Source: Gammaproteobacteria bacterium
GTDB taxonomy: Bacteria; Pseudomonadota; Gammaproteobacteria; Steroidobacterales; Steroidobacteraceae
Length of the DNA stretch: 64,000 bases
Direction of reading: 5' to 3'
NCBI GenBank assembly: GCA_947455595.1
Contig: CANGOP010000011.1
Location: 33,614 to 97,613 of the forward strand
Made by a program: the position numbers and the translations under genes. Below are positions 1 to 10,215 of this stretch, one piece after another; within the stretch, counting starts at the first letter, position 1, and each line of letters starts with the position of its first letter. Under the pieces are notes generated by a model. That model ran no database searches, was not told the origin of the DNA, and saw only the letters and a list, made by a program, of their open reading frames with translations.

Positions 1-1
1 C

Positions 2-508
2 TTACGCGCACTGCCGATGCCGGTGGTGGCGGCAGTAAATGGTGTGGCGGCCGGTGCCGGCGCGAATCTGGCGCTCGGTTGTGACCTTGTGATCGCCGCG
101 CGCTCGGCGAGCTTCATTCAATCCTTCGCCAAGTTGGGGCTCGTGCCCGATTGTGGTGGAACGTGGATTTTGCCGCGCCTGGCGGGGAATGCGCGCGCGC
201 TGGGACTGGCCCTCCTGGGCGATAAATTAACGGCTGAGCAGGCCGCTGCGTGGGGTTTGATCTGGCAATGCGTCGACGACGCCGACCTGCCGGCCGTGGT
301 TCAGAGTCTTGCTGAGCGACTAGCCCTTGCCCCTACGCGGGGTCTTGCCGCGACCAAGAGCGCGATCTATGGCGCGTGGGAGCATGATCTGGAGACGCAG
401 TTGCGCGTCGAAAGGGACCAGCAGCGCTCGTTGGGCTATTCGAAGGATTATGCCGAAGGGGTCGCCGCGTTCACTGCAAAGCGGGCGCCTCGATTTACGG
501 GACGCTAA
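2..508 (+). CDS. paaG: Enoyl-CoA hydratase/isomerase family protein, probably PaaG (5'-truncated by window edge)
   Basis: Reading frame open from base 2; crotonase motifs (GVAAGAGANLALGCDLVIAARSASF, KLGLVPDCGGTWILPRLAG); directly precedes paaI, paaJ, paaZ, paaK. Confidence 0.85.
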   Translation, partial: LRALPMPVVAAVNGVAAGAGANLALGCDLVIAARSASFIQSFAKLGLVPDCGGTWILPRLAGNARALGLALLGDKLTAEQAAAWGLIWQCVDDADLPAVVQSLAERLALAPTRGLAATKSAIYGAWEHDLETQLRVERDQQRSLGYSKDYAEGVAAFTAKRAPRFTGR

Positions 509-538
509 CGTCTATACGTCGACAACAGGGGGGGCGGT

Positions 539-964
539 ATGGCAGACGACGCACAAAGCGTTGCCGATCGCGCGGTGGCTGCGCTGTGGGCGCCCGATCG
601 GGCGAGCCAAGGCCTCGGTATGCAGATTGTGAGCGTGGCGGCAGGCGCGGTCTCTATCCGCATGACCATCCGCGAGGATATGACCAACGGCCATGGCATC
701 TGTCATGGCGGTTTCATCTTTACGCTGGCCGACAGCGCCTTCGCGTTTTCGTGCAACTCTGCCGGTGAGGCTACGGTTGCCGCCAGCGGCCAGATCGAAT
801 TCTTGGAGGCTGTGCGCTTGGGTGAACGCCTCACCGCTGCCGGCCGAATGCTCTGGGAGCGCGGTCGACAAGGCATCTATGCGGTCGATGTGTGCCGCGA
901 AGACGGCACGCTCGTCGCTCTCTTTAGAGGCCGTTCCCACAAGATCAGCCGACCGGCCTCCTAA
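539..964 (+). CDS. paaI: Hydroxyphenylacetyl-CoA thioesterase PaaI (hotdog fold)
   Basis: 141 aa; NGHGICHGGFIFTLADSAFAFSCNS is the PaaI hotdog signature; operon context. Confidence 0.88.
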   Translation: MADDAQSVADRAVAALWAPDRASQGLGMQIVSVAAGAVSIRMTIREDMTNGHGICHGGFIFTLADSAFAFSCNSAGEATVAASGQIEFLEAVRLGERLTAAGRMLWERGRQGIYAVDVCREDGTLVALFRGRSHKISRPAS

Positions 965-988
965 TCTCAGATTCGTTGAGGATTCACC

Positions 989-2191
989 ATGACTGACGCT
1001 TACCTTTGCGATGCCATCCGCACTCCGATCGGACGCTATGGCGGCGCGCTCGCCTCGGTGCGCACTGATGACTTGGGTGCCATCCCGATCAAGGCGCTGA
1101 TTGAACGGAATCCCAACGTCGATTGGTCGACGCTCGATGATGTGGTGTACGGCTGCGCGAACCAGGCGGGCGAAGATAATCGGAACGTGGCGCGAATGGC
1201 CTCGCTCCTCGCGGGATTGCCGATGGAAGCGGGTGGCGTCACGCTCAACCGATTGTGTGGTTCGGGCCTTGATGCCGTGGCCAGTGCCGCGCGGCAGATT
1301 CAGGTGGGCGACGCACAGTTGGTGATTGCTGGTGGCGTCGAGAGCATGAGCCGCGCGCCCTTTGTGGTCGCCAAGGCCGACACCGCATTTTCTCGCGATG
1401 CGCAGATGTACGATACGACGATCGGTTGGCGCTTCGTCAACAAGCGCATGAAAGCCGCCTACGGTATAGACTCGATGCCGGAAACGGCGGAGAACGTGGC
1501 TGCGGAGTTTGGTATCAGCCGTGCCGACCAGGATGCCTTTGCCGTGCGCAGTCAGGAGCGCGCGTTGCGTGCCCAGGCGAACGGTCGACTGGCGCTTGAG
1601 ATCACGCCGGTTATCATTCCGGCTCGCAAGGGCGAGCCCATCGTGGTTGCACACGACGAACATCCTCGCCAGACGTCGCTCGAGGCGCTCGCCAAGTTGT
1701 CGACGCCCTTCCGCGAAGGCGGGACGATCACAGCCGGCAATGCGTCGGGTGTGAACGACGGGGCGGCCGCGGTGCTCCTTGCCAGTGAAGCTGCCGTTCG
1801 TCGCTTTGGTTTGACGCCGCGCGCGCGTGTCGTGGGCACTGCGGTGGCCGGTGTGCCGCCGCGCATCATGGGCATTGGCCCGGCGCCGGCCACGGAAAAA
1901 TTGTTGGCTCGCTTGGGACTCAGCATCGCAGATATTGATGTGATTGAGTTGAATGAAGCCTTTGCGGCGCAGGGGCTGGCGGTGACTCGTCGTCTGGGAT
2001 TACTGGACGATGCGGCGCATGTGAACCCGAATGGGGGCGCAATTGCGCTGGGGCATCCGCTGGGCATGAGTGGGGCGCGACTGGTGACCACCGCGATGAT
2101 CGAATTGCAGCAGCGCAGTGCACGCTATGCGCTGTGCACCATGTGCATCGGTGTCGGGCAGGGTATCGCGCTCGTTCTGGAGCGTGTCTGA
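989..2191 (+). CDS. paaJ: 3-oxoadipyl-CoA/3-oxo-5,6-dehydrosuberyl-CoA thiolase
   Basis: 400 aa thiolase with NRLCGSGLDAVASAARQI (nucleophilic Cys), NEAFAAQ, NPNGGAIALGHPLGMSGARL and C-terminal CTMCIGVGQG. Confidence 0.88.
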   Translation: MTDAYLCDAIRTPIGRYGGALASVRTDDLGAIPIKALIERNPNVDWSTLDDVVYGCANQAGEDNRNVARMASLLAGLPMEAGGVTLNRLCGSGLDAVASAARQIQVGDAQLVIAGGVESMSRAPFVVAKADTAFSRDAQMYDTTIGWRFVNKRMKAAYGIDSMPETAENVAAEFGISRADQDAFAVRSQERALRAQANGRLALEITPVIIPARKGEPIVVAHDEHPRQTSLEALAKLSTPFREGGTITAGNASGVNDGAAAVLLASEAAVRRFGLTPRARVVGTAVAGVPPRIMGIGPAPATEKLLARLGLSIADIDVIELNEAFAAQGLAVTRRLGLLDDAAHVNPNGGAIALGHPLGMSGARLVTTAMIELQQRSARYALCTMCIGVGQGIALVLERV

Positions 2192-4242
2192 TGACGATTC
2201 GTCGCCTCGAAAGTTATGTGGGTGGTCGTTGGTGGCGCGCAAGCGCCGACGGCGCCTTACTGCGAGATGCGAGCACCGGCGCGGTCATTGCCTGTGCCAA
2301 CAGTGAGGGTCTCGACGCCGAGGCCGTCTTGCGACATGCCCGAGAGATCGGCGGCCGTCAGTTACGGCGGATGACGTTTACCGATCGTGCGGCGGCACTG
2401 CGGGTCATCGGCAAGCGACTTATGGAATTGAAAGAAGAGTTCTACGAACTCTCCTATGCGACCGGCGCAACGCGCGCCGATGGTTGGGTCGATATTGAGG
2501 GTGGTATTGGCACGCTCTTGACCTACGCAAGCCGCGGCGGACGGGAATTGCCGAACGCCCGCGTGCTCCTGGACGGTGATGTGGAGCCCTTGTCACGTCG
2601 GGGTACGTTTGTCGGTCAGCACGTGTATCTGCCGTTGGCAGGCGCTGCCATCCATATCAATGCTTTTAACTTTCCGGTGTGGGGCATGTTGGAGAAGCTC
2701 GGACCGGCCATCCTCGCGGGTATGCCCGTGATTGTGAAGCCGGCGACGACCACTGCGTTTCTCACCGAAGCGGTCTTCCGTAGCATTATCGACATGGCCG
2801 TTCTGCCGGAAGGCGCGCTTCAATTAATCGTAGGATCGGTGGGGTCTCTCCTCGATCATCTGAATTGTCAGGACGTGGTTTCCTTCACGGGATCTGCGGG
2901 CACTGCGCAGCGCTTGAAGTCACACCCGCGGGTGGTGTCGGAATCCGTGCGTTTCATGGCCGAAACCGACTCCTTGAATTCGGCGATCCTCGGACCCGAC
3001 GCTGTCCCTGGTTCCGTTGAATTCGACCGCTACATCCGCGAGGTTGTGCGCGAGATGACCGTGAAAGCCGGGCAGAAGTGTACGGCCATTCGCAAGATCT
3101 TGGTGCCGAGTGCGTACGTCGATGCCGTGCAGGCTGCCATCGGTGCGCAGTTACAATCGATAGTGATCGGTGATCCACGCCGTGCGGATGTCCAGATGGG
3201 TCCCCTCGTCGGCGTCGAGCAACGCACGGAGGTCCTGTCTGCGTTGACATCGTTGCTCACCGAGGCGGACTGCGTGTTCGGCAGGCCGGAGGCGGCCACA
3301 CACGACAGTTTGGCAGCCGGCGCGTTTCTCGCGCCGGTTTTGTTGTCCACGAGCGACGGCGCAGCCCACCGTGCGGTGCATCGAATTGAGGCATTCGGTC
3401 CGGTGGCCACCATGCTGACCTATACCGACCTGGACGATGCCATCACGCTCGCGCGGCGCGGCGAGGGAAGCCTCGTGGCGTCCGTGTTCACAGCCGATGA
3501 CGCAGTGGCGGAAGAACTCGTGCTGGGATTAGCGCCGTATCACGGGCGCCTGCTGATCGCGAACCGGCAGTGTATCGATGAATCCACGGGTCATGGCTCG
3601 CCACTCGCCCCACTCGTGCACGGCGGACCAGGACGTGCGGGTGGATCGGAGGAGATGGGTGGTATGCGCGGCGTCCTGCATTACATGCAGCGTACAGCGC
3701 TACAGGGTTCACCTGACACACTGACACGGCTCGGTGGACGTTATGTGCGCGGCGCCAGACAGAACACCTCGAGTATCCATCCCTTTCGGAAGCCTTTCCA
3801 TGACCTCGCTATCGGTGACACGTTGAATTCTATTGAGCGGGTCATCACTGTCGATGACATCGAAGACTTCGCGGATTTATCCGGGGACCACTTTTATGCC
3901 CATATGTCGGACGTGGAAGCGGCCCGCAATGCGCTATTTGGCAGCCGCGTTGCGCATGGCTACTTCCTGATCAGTGCCGCGGCCGGCTTGTTCGTTGATG
4001 CGGACTACGGGCCCGTGCTGGGTAACTATGGCCTCGATTCCTTGCGATTCGTGAAGCCCGCTAAGCCGGGGGATCGTATTCGTGTCCGCCTGACATGCAA
4101 GCAGAAATCGCTGCGGCGTGACAAGGACTGGGGCGAAGTGCGCTGGGATACTGAGATCACCAACCAAGACGGTGAGACCGTCGCGGCTTACGATGTGCTG
4201 ACCATGGTGAGCATTCACGCAATCCCGGATCAGGCAGGCTGA
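2191..4242 (+). CDS. paaZ: Bifunctional aldehyde dehydrogenase / MaoC-like hydratase PaaZ
   Basis: ATG at 2191 overlaps paaJ stop (TGATG); N-terminal ALDH with KAGQKCTAIRK, C-terminal MaoC-type hydratase (DLSGDHFYAHM...SRVAHGYFLISAAAGLF). Confidence 0.9.
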   Translation: MTIRRLESYVGGRWWRASADGALLRDASTGAVIACANSEGLDAEAVLRHAREIGGRQLRRMTFTDRAAALRVIGKRLMELKEEFYELSYATGATRADGWVDIEGGIGTLLTYASRGGRELPNARVLLDGDVEPLSRRGTFVGQHVYLPLAGAAIHINAFNFPVWGMLEKLGPAILAGMPVIVKPATTTAFLTEAVFRSIIDMAVLPEGALQLIVGSVGSLLDHLNCQDVVSFTGSAGTAQRLKSHPRVVSESVRFMAETDSLNSAILGPDAVPGSVEFDRYIREVVREMTVKAGQKCTAIRKILVPSAYVDAVQAAIGAQLQSIVIGDPRRADVQMGPLVGVEQRTEVLSALTSLLTEADCVFGRPEAATHDSLAAGAFLAPVLLSTSDGAAHRAVHRIEAFGPVATMLTYTDLDDAITLARRGEGSLVASVFTADDAVAEELVLGLAPYHGRLLIANRQCIDESTGHGSPLAPLVHGGPGRAGGSEEMGGMRGVLHYMQRTALQGSPDTLTRLGGRYVRGARQNTSSIHPFRKPFHDLAIGDTLNSIERVITVDDIEDFADLSGDHFYAHMSDVEAARNALFGSRVAHGYFLISAAAGLFVDADYGPVLGNYGLDSLRFVKPAKPGDRIRVRLTCKQKSLRRDKDWGEVRWDTEITNQDGETVAAYDVLTMVSIHAIPDQAG

Positions 4243-4295
4243 GCCGCGAATACGGACAGAACAATACGCAGTCGATTCTATTTAAGGGGTGGTCA

Positions 4296-5603
4296 ATGGG
4301 ATCGGTAAACCGCTCGGGACTGGAAGCGATCGAAACGGCCAGTCGAGATGAAATTACGGCGCTGCAACTGGAGCGCCTGAAGTGGTCGCTCGGTCATGCC
4401 TATCGTAATGTTGAACACTACCGGAAGATCTTCGATGCCGCTGGCGTTCACCCGGGTGATGTGGAGTCGTTATCGGATCTGGCGAAGTTTCCGTTTCTGG
4501 TGAAGAGCGACCTGCGTGATCACTACCCGTTCGGCCTGTTCGCGGTACCACGTGACCAGATCGCGCGTATTCATGCCTCCTCGGGCACGACGGGTAAACC
4601 CACGGTTGTTGGCTATACCCAGCGCGATATTGAGACGTGGGCCCATTTGGTGGCGCGTTCGATCTATGCTTCGGGTGGTCGTGCAGGCGATATTGTGCAC
4701 GTGGCCTATGGATATGGTCTTTTCACCGGGGGCCTCGGTGCTCATTACGGCGCGGAGCGACTCGGATGTGCGGTCGTGCCGATGTCGGGTGGGCAGACGG
4801 AAAAGCAGGTTCAGCTGATCATTGACTTCAAGCCCCGCGTCATCATGGTGACGCCGTCCTACATGCTGACGATCGCCGAGGAATTCGAGCGGCGTGGGCT
4901 CGATGCGGCAGGCTGTTCGTTGGAAGTCGGTATTTTCGGTGCAGAGCCATGGACCGGTGCGATGCGCGATGCGATTGAAGCGCGCATGGGCATCGATGCG
5001 GTCGATATCTATGGACTCTCGGAAGTGATGGGTCCGGGCGTTGCGAACGAGTGCGTGGAAACCAAAGACGGTCTGTGCTTGTGGGAAGACCACTTTTATC
5101 CAGAGATCATTGACCCGGATACGGGCGAGGTGCTGCCGGATGGAGAAGAGGGCGAGTTAGTCATCACGTCCCTCACCAAGGAAGCGTTCCCCGTCATTCG
5201 TTACCGAACGCGCGACCGGACGCGCCTGCTTCCGCCAAGTGCACGTTCGTTTCGGCGTTTGGGTCGTATCAATGGCCGCACCGATGACATGCTCATCATC
5301 CGCGGTGTGAACGTGTTCCCCTCTCAGATCGAAGAGATTTTGTTAAACCAGCGCGCCTTCCTGCCGAACTTTCTGTTGGAGGTTGATCGAGCGGGTCACC
5401 TCGACACGATGACCGTGAAGGTGGAATGGCCGCCAGCGGGAGCACTCTCGGGTGTGTCGGTCGAGACCGCCAAGGCGGAACTCGCGCATCACGTGAAATC
5501 GTCCGTTGGAATTAGTGTTCGCGTGGAGGTCGTCGAGGTTGGCACCCTTGAGCGCTCGGTGGGCAAGGCTAAACGTGTCGTTGACCGCCGCCCGAAGGGC
5601 TAA
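4296..5603 (+). CDS. paaK: Phenylacetate-CoA ligase
   Basis: 435 aa; ASSGTTGKPTVVGYTQRD, DIYGLSEVMGPGVANEC, GRTDDMLIIRGVNVFPSQIEE. Confidence 0.92.
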   Translation: MGSVNRSGLEAIETASRDEITALQLERLKWSLGHAYRNVEHYRKIFDAAGVHPGDVESLSDLAKFPFLVKSDLRDHYPFGLFAVPRDQIARIHASSGTTGKPTVVGYTQRDIETWAHLVARSIYASGGRAGDIVHVAYGYGLFTGGLGAHYGAERLGCAVVPMSGGQTEKQVQLIIDFKPRVIMVTPSYMLTIAEEFERRGLDAAGCSLEVGIFGAEPWTGAMRDAIEARMGIDAVDIYGLSEVMGPGVANECVETKDGLCLWEDHFYPEIIDPDTGEVLPDGEEGELVITSLTKEAFPVIRYRTRDRTRLLPPSARSFRRLGRINGRTDDMLIIRGVNVFPSQIEEILLNQRAFLPNFLLEVDRAGHLDTMTVKVEWPPAGALSGVSVETAKAELAHHVKSSVGISVRVEVVEVGTLERSVGKAKRVVDRRPKG

Positions 5604-5645
5604 CCGGTCGCCCACAGGCCGAGATGTCCGTACGCCTCAGAAGCG

Positions 5646-6482
5646 CTAATGCGCGGTCAAGAAGTCGACCGCCACGGAGGCCATGGCTTTGACGCCGACC
5701 ACGAGGGTGTCTTCGTTCACCGTGAAGTTGGGTGAATGATTCGCTGGTGCACGTGCCGGATCCATACCCGGGGCGTTGACGCCGAGTGTGAAGAAAAAGC
5801 CCGGCACGTCCTTGGCGAAGTAGGAGAAGTCCTCTGAGGCCAAGGTGGCCGGCGTTTCTTCCGTCGTGCTGACGCGGCGTAACGACGGCAACATTTGATC
5901 GATCAGCGCAGCGTCATTGACCGTGACGCCATAACCCCGATCGATCTGGACGTCGGCTTCGAGACCCGAGGCCTCTGCAGTCAGTCGAGCGACCTTTGTG
6001 ATGCGTTCAAGGAAATCCTCTCGCTGCGCCGGGTCAAGTACACGGATGGTGCCTTCCATCTCGACTTCGTTCGGGATCACGTTGCTACGGACGCCACCGT
6101 GAATCGAGCCAATGGAAACGATGCTCGGGGCTTTGGAAATATTCATCTGGCGGCTCGGGATCGTCTGTAATGCTACGACGATCTCGGCGGCGACCGTCAC
6201 TGGGTCCTTGCCCATCCAAGGCATGGCGCCGTGGGTCTGAACGCCCTTGACAATGATGTGTAGCGTGTCGCTGCTGGCCGTTGCGCCACCCTTGTGCCAG
6301 CCAAGAAGCCCGGACGGATTGGGCATCACGTGCAGGCCAAACACCGCGTTGGGTTTCGGGTTTTCAAAAGCCCCCTCTCGCAACATGCGTTCAGCGCCCC
6401 AGACTTGTGAGGCCCCGCAGCCCGTCTTTTTCATAATCCCGGCGACAGTTGTCCAAGCCTCAAATTCTTTGCATTGACGCAA
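5646..6482 (-). pseudogene. Truncated M20 amidohydrolase (hippurate hydrolase-like), N-terminal catalytic part missing
   Basis: Aligns with the C-terminal half of the M20 protein at 22414-23766 (NPKPNAVFGLHVM / DPKPSAIFGLHVM; QTHGAMPW; SIGSIHGGVRSNVIPN) but lacks the HACGHDAH metal-site half. Confidence 0.65.
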
Positions 6483-6721
6483 AGGATGCTCCCGATTAAC
6501 GTAATCTCGTTGATTGCTAAGTAACAGCAGGGTGTATTTGGTTTTAAGGAAGACTCACCCGCATTAGCGTTATTCAGGGCCATGCCGACGGAAATTTTCG
6601 CCTGGCGTGGCGCACGAGCTTCTACGAAATTGTTCCGAATACGTTCAAAGTGTGACGGCGCTTCAACGGACATCCAGCGACGCGTTTTAATATCCCTCGG
6701 GTTAGGCCCTTTCTCTCGGGA

Positions 6722-7810
6722 ATGTCAATGGCTCCAAAGATCTGTTTGAGCATGATCGTCAAGAACGAGGCGCACGTTATCGAGCGGTGCCTGCGGTCCG
6801 TCTATCCCTTCGTGGATGCTTGGATCATCTGTGACACGGGTTCGACTGACGGCACGCAAGAGATTGTGCGCAAGGTCATGGCGGGAAAGCCCGGCATGCT
6901 GGTCGATCGCCCGTGGGTTAACTTCGCACACAACCGGAATGAGGCGTTGACGCTTGCGCAGGAACGCGGCGAATACGTCTTTTTCATCGACGCGGATGAG
7001 ACCCTGATGCTTGAGCGCCCAATGGACACGTCGGGTCTCAACGGCGACGCCTATTACCTGACATGCGAGTACGGCGGGATGCGCTACGGTCGCGTCGCGC
7101 TCGTGCGTGGTGCGTTGCCTTGGGGTTGGAACGGCGTCGTGCATGAATTCTTAGAGTGTGCAGCGCCGTATTCGCACCTCAACTTGGAAGGTCCCATCAT
7201 CTGGGTCGCCCATGAAGGGGCTCGAAGTCGCGACCCGTCGACGTACCTCAAGGACGCCGCGCTGCTCGAAGAGGCGCTCAAGACAGAGCCTGAGAACACG
7301 CGCTATTGGTTTTATCTCGCGCAGTCCTATCGAGACGCCGGCAAGCTGCACGAGAGTCGCCACACCTACAAGAAGCGCGCCCAGATGGGCGGCTTTGATG
7401 AAGAGATCTGGTATTCGAAGTATCAGATCGGCGTCCTGAACATCCGCCTGGAAGATACGCCTGCCGCCGTGTCGCAGGCGTTCCTGGATGCCTACCAGAC
7501 CCGACCGACCCGCGCGGAACCGCTGGTGGCGTTGGCTCGGTACCACCGTGAGCGTGCCGAATACGCGCTCGCCGCCATGTACGCTCGCCAAGCCATGGCC
7601 ATTCCTCGCCCTGCCGATTTACTGTTCATCGATTCGGCGACCTACGAGTGGTCGGCGTTGGACGAGTTTTCCGTATCGGCGTATTACGCGGGTCCGCGCG
7701 ATGAAGGAATTGCGGCGACGCAGCGACTGTTGGCCAATCCGCGACTTCCGGCCGACATGCGACCGCGCGTGGAGCAAAATCTGCGCTGGTACTTGGGTAC
7801 TGCGCGCTGA
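6722..7810 (+). CDS. Family 2 glycosyltransferase with C-terminal TPR-like region
   Basis: MIVKNEAHVIERCLRSVYPFVDAWIICDTGSTDGTQEIV and FIDADET are GT-A motifs; helical repeats follow. Confidence 0.85.
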   Translation: MSMAPKICLSMIVKNEAHVIERCLRSVYPFVDAWIICDTGSTDGTQEIVRKVMAGKPGMLVDRPWVNFAHNRNEALTLAQERGEYVFFIDADETLMLERPMDTSGLNGDAYYLTCEYGGMRYGRVALVRGALPWGWNGVVHEFLECAAPYSHLNLEGPIIWVAHEGARSRDPSTYLKDAALLEEALKTEPENTRYWFYLAQSYRDAGKLHESRHTYKKRAQMGGFDEEIWYSKYQIGVLNIRLEDTPAAVSQAFLDAYQTRPTRAEPLVALARYHRERAEYALAAMYARQAMAIPRPADLLFIDSATYEWSALDEFSVSAYYAGPRDEGIAATQRLLANPRLPADMRPRVEQNLRWYLGTAR

Positions 7811-7855
7811 TGTCATGGCCCTGCCGGCGTGAAGCGTGGGCAGGGTTCGCGAGCC

Positions 7856-9178
7856 TCACCCGAGGGTTAACACCTCATCCAATGCGCTCAACAGCGTGTC
7901 GGCGTGCGGCCGTTGGAAGGCGAGAGGCGGGCGAATCTTGAGGATATTGCCACCGGGTCCAGATGCACTCAGCAAGATGCGGCGCTGACGCAAGCCGTTG
8001 ACTACTTGGGTTGCGAGGTCTCGATCCGGTTCTCGACTCGCGCGGTCTTGGACCAGTTCCGCCCCAACGAAGAGGCCCGCACCGCGGACATCCCCGATTC
8101 GAGGATGGCGATCGGCAAGTTCACTCAGGCCCTTGAGGAGATATGCCCCCACTTCCGCTGCATGTCGGATCAAATGTTCGCGCTCGATCACATCGAGCAC
8201 CGCATTGGCGGCGGCTGCTGCCACCGGATTGCCACCGAAGGTATTAAAGTAGCGAGCGTCCCGGCCAAACTTTTCAAGATGGCGGGGCTGTGCGACCAAC
8301 GCAGCGACCGGATAGCCGTTGCCCATGGGTTTGCCCATGGTGACAAGGTCTGGGATCAAGCCGTGTCGCTCAAAGCCCCACATCGCAGCCCCGGTGCGAC
8401 CGAAGCCCGGTTGCACCTCATCGGCGACATAAATGCCTCCCGCCGCACGGGCTGCCGCGACGGCGGGTGCCAGGAAACCGGGTGGGTCGGCATAGACGCC
8501 GTCGCTCGAGAAAATGGAGTCGACGATGAACATGGCAAGTCCATGGCCTGCCGCCGAAAGATCGGCCGCCGCCGCCGTGACGGACTGTGCGAACTGCGTC
8601 GCGACGTCCCCGTCGCTGTGATACGCATCGGGCGGTGGGATCACCCGCACATGGTTGCCTATGGGAACGCCGGCGCCGAGCGACGGTGAGAACTCGGCCA
8701 CCGCCTGCGTGACACCGTGATAGGCGAGATTCGTGACGATGACGCCACGGTTCCCGGTCACCGTACGGGCCAAGCGATAGGCGAGGTCATTCGCCTCCGA
8801 CCCGGTGCAGGTCAGCATTACGTGGCCCATTTCTGCGGGCATCGTGGCGAGGAGACGTTCGGCTAACCGCAAGATGCCCTCATGGAGGTAGCGTGTATGC
8901 GTAACCAGGGTGGCGGACTGCTCACTGATCGCGCGGACCACATCCGGTTGGGCGTGCCCGAGGCTCGCGACATTGTTGTAGGCATCCAAATACGCGGCAC
9001 CGTTCGCGTCATAGAGCCACACACCCTCGCCACGTACCAGATGCAGCGGTTCCTCATAGAAGAGGCGATAGGCCGGACCGAGCACGCGCAGTCGGCGCTC
9101 GATCAACGATCGGGTCGTCGGATCGAGCGCGTCGCTGCGAGTGGGATCGAAGGCGTTGATCATCGACATGCGGTTCAT
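7856..9178 (-). CDS. Class-III PLP-dependent aminotransferase-fold protein, AGXT2L/phospho-lyase-like
   Basis: 440 aa; YLDAYNNVASLGHAQPDVV...THTRYLHEGI resembles AGXT2L phospho-lyases; CTGSEANDLAYRLAR, VADEVQPGFGRTG, TMGKPMGNGYPVAAL (PLP Lys). Confidence 0.8.
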   Translation of the reverse strand: MNRMSMINAFDPTRSDALDPTTRSLIERRLRVLGPAYRLFYEEPLHLVRGEGVWLYDANGAAYLDAYNNVASLGHAQPDVVRAISEQSATLVTHTRYLHEGILRLAERLLATMPAEMGHVMLTCTGSEANDLAYRLARTVTGNRGVIVTNLAYHGVTQAVAEFSPSLGAGVPIGNHVRVIPPPDAYHSDGDVATQFAQSVTAAAADLSAAGHGLAMFIVDSIFSSDGVYADPPGFLAPAVAAARAAGGIYVADEVQPGFGRTGAAMWGFERHGLIPDLVTMGKPMGNGYPVAALVAQPRHLEKFGRDARYFNTFGGNPVAAAAANAVLDVIEREHLIRHAAEVGAYLLKGLSELADRHPRIGDVRGAGLFVGAELVQDRASREPDRDLATQVVNGLRQRRILLSASGPGGNILKIRPPLAFQRPHADTLLSALDEVLTLG

Positions 9179-10215
9179 GCGGTCAGGTCCTGCAAGCGGG
9201 CTACGAGGCGCGCGCGCCCCCTCTCGTCCAGCAAGGATAGTCCACGCCGGGAGGCCAGGTTGTTACGCAAAATGTAGGCGGCGTTTTCCGGCTGCAATTG
9301 GGCACGCCACTCGGTAATCAGAATGGTCATGGCCCAGCGCGTGGCAACTAGGTCCGGCAATGCGGCGATAACGGATCCTGCGAGCGGCCATTCGGCGACA
9401 TAGGCGGCTGCGCAGTCACCGATTGCACCGATCGGGTCCGGTGCGTCGGTGAGATAGGCGCAGGCGACTGCCAATTCGACGACCGCGGGGGCGACCAGCA
9501 TGTCGCCAAAATCGATGACGCCGGATACCTGTCGGCCATCGTTGGCGAGCAACAAGTTGCTCGGATTGAGATCGTTGTGGATCGCCTGCACCGGGCATCT
9601 CGCCAACATCTGTTGGTGAGATGTGAAACGATCGAGCGCTGATCGAACGGCCGATCCCACGTCATCCTTGCCGAGGACGGGTAACAGCGCCGTCAGCTCC
9701 GATGCACGAGTTAAGTCCCACAACAGTGCTTGCTGACACCCCGGATGTTCAAAGCGATGCAAGGCTCGATCTAATCGTCCGGCGAGCGACCCGATTTGAA
9801 CCGCGAGTCCGTCTTGCCAAGGGAAAGTACGCCGCAGTTCCCCTTCGAGATAACGCACGACGCGCACCCAACGCCGAGGATCTGGCGGATACACCACTCG
9901 CGCAGCACCGGTGTGCGTGGCGACGGGCACTTGAACGGGGAGCGTCGGATCGGTATGCAGCAGATGCCCAAGCACCGCCGACTGCGCATCGACCGCTGCA
10001 AGCGATTCGTGAGGATGCGTGACCTTTACGAGGTACCGCCCGGAGGTCGTCTCGAGGCGGAAGTTGGAATCTCGCTCACCGGCTATAGGATGCAACGTGC
10101 CCTCGAGGCACCACTCGGCGTACAGCACCGTCGCCACGTCGTCCGCGGCCGCAGGCGCGGTGGCCTGCGCGAGGGCACCGGCGTGCGGCGGTGCTGAAAC
10201 TACGCTTGCCGTCAC
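9175..10215 (-). CDS. APH/hydroxylysine kinase-like phosphotransferase
   Basis: 346 aa; QAIHNDLNPSNLLLANDGRQVSGVIDFGDM is the APH catalytic/metal site; 4-nt overlap with the downstream PLP enzyme; GTG start. Confidence 0.78.
   Translation of the reverse strand: MTASVVSAPPHAGALAQATAPAAADDVATVLYAEWCLEGTLHPIAGERDSNFRLETTSGRYLVKVTHPHESLAAVDAQSAVLGHLLHTDPTLPVQVPVATHTGAARVVYPPDPRRWVRVVRYLEGELRRTFPWQDGLAVQIGSLAGRLDRALHRFEHPGCQQALLWDLTRASELTALLPVLGKDDVGSAVRSALDRFTSHQQMLARCPVQAIHNDLNPSNLLLANDGRQVSGVIDFGDMLVAPAVVELAVACAYLTDAPDPIGAIGDCAAAYVAEWPLAGSVIAALPDLVATRWAMTILITEWRAQLQPENAAYILRNNLASRRGLSLLDERGRARLVARLQDLTA

Noticed and set aside
512-1663. 383-aa minus-strand ORF opposite paaI/paaJ
   Set aside because: Antisense to two well-supported genes; Arg/His-rich composition typical of GC-rich mirror ORFs and no recognisable motif
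6431-6673. 80-aa minus-strand ORF upstream of the truncated M20 gene
   Set aside because: No recognisable motif; overlaps the truncated M20 frame and the likely rearrangement scar
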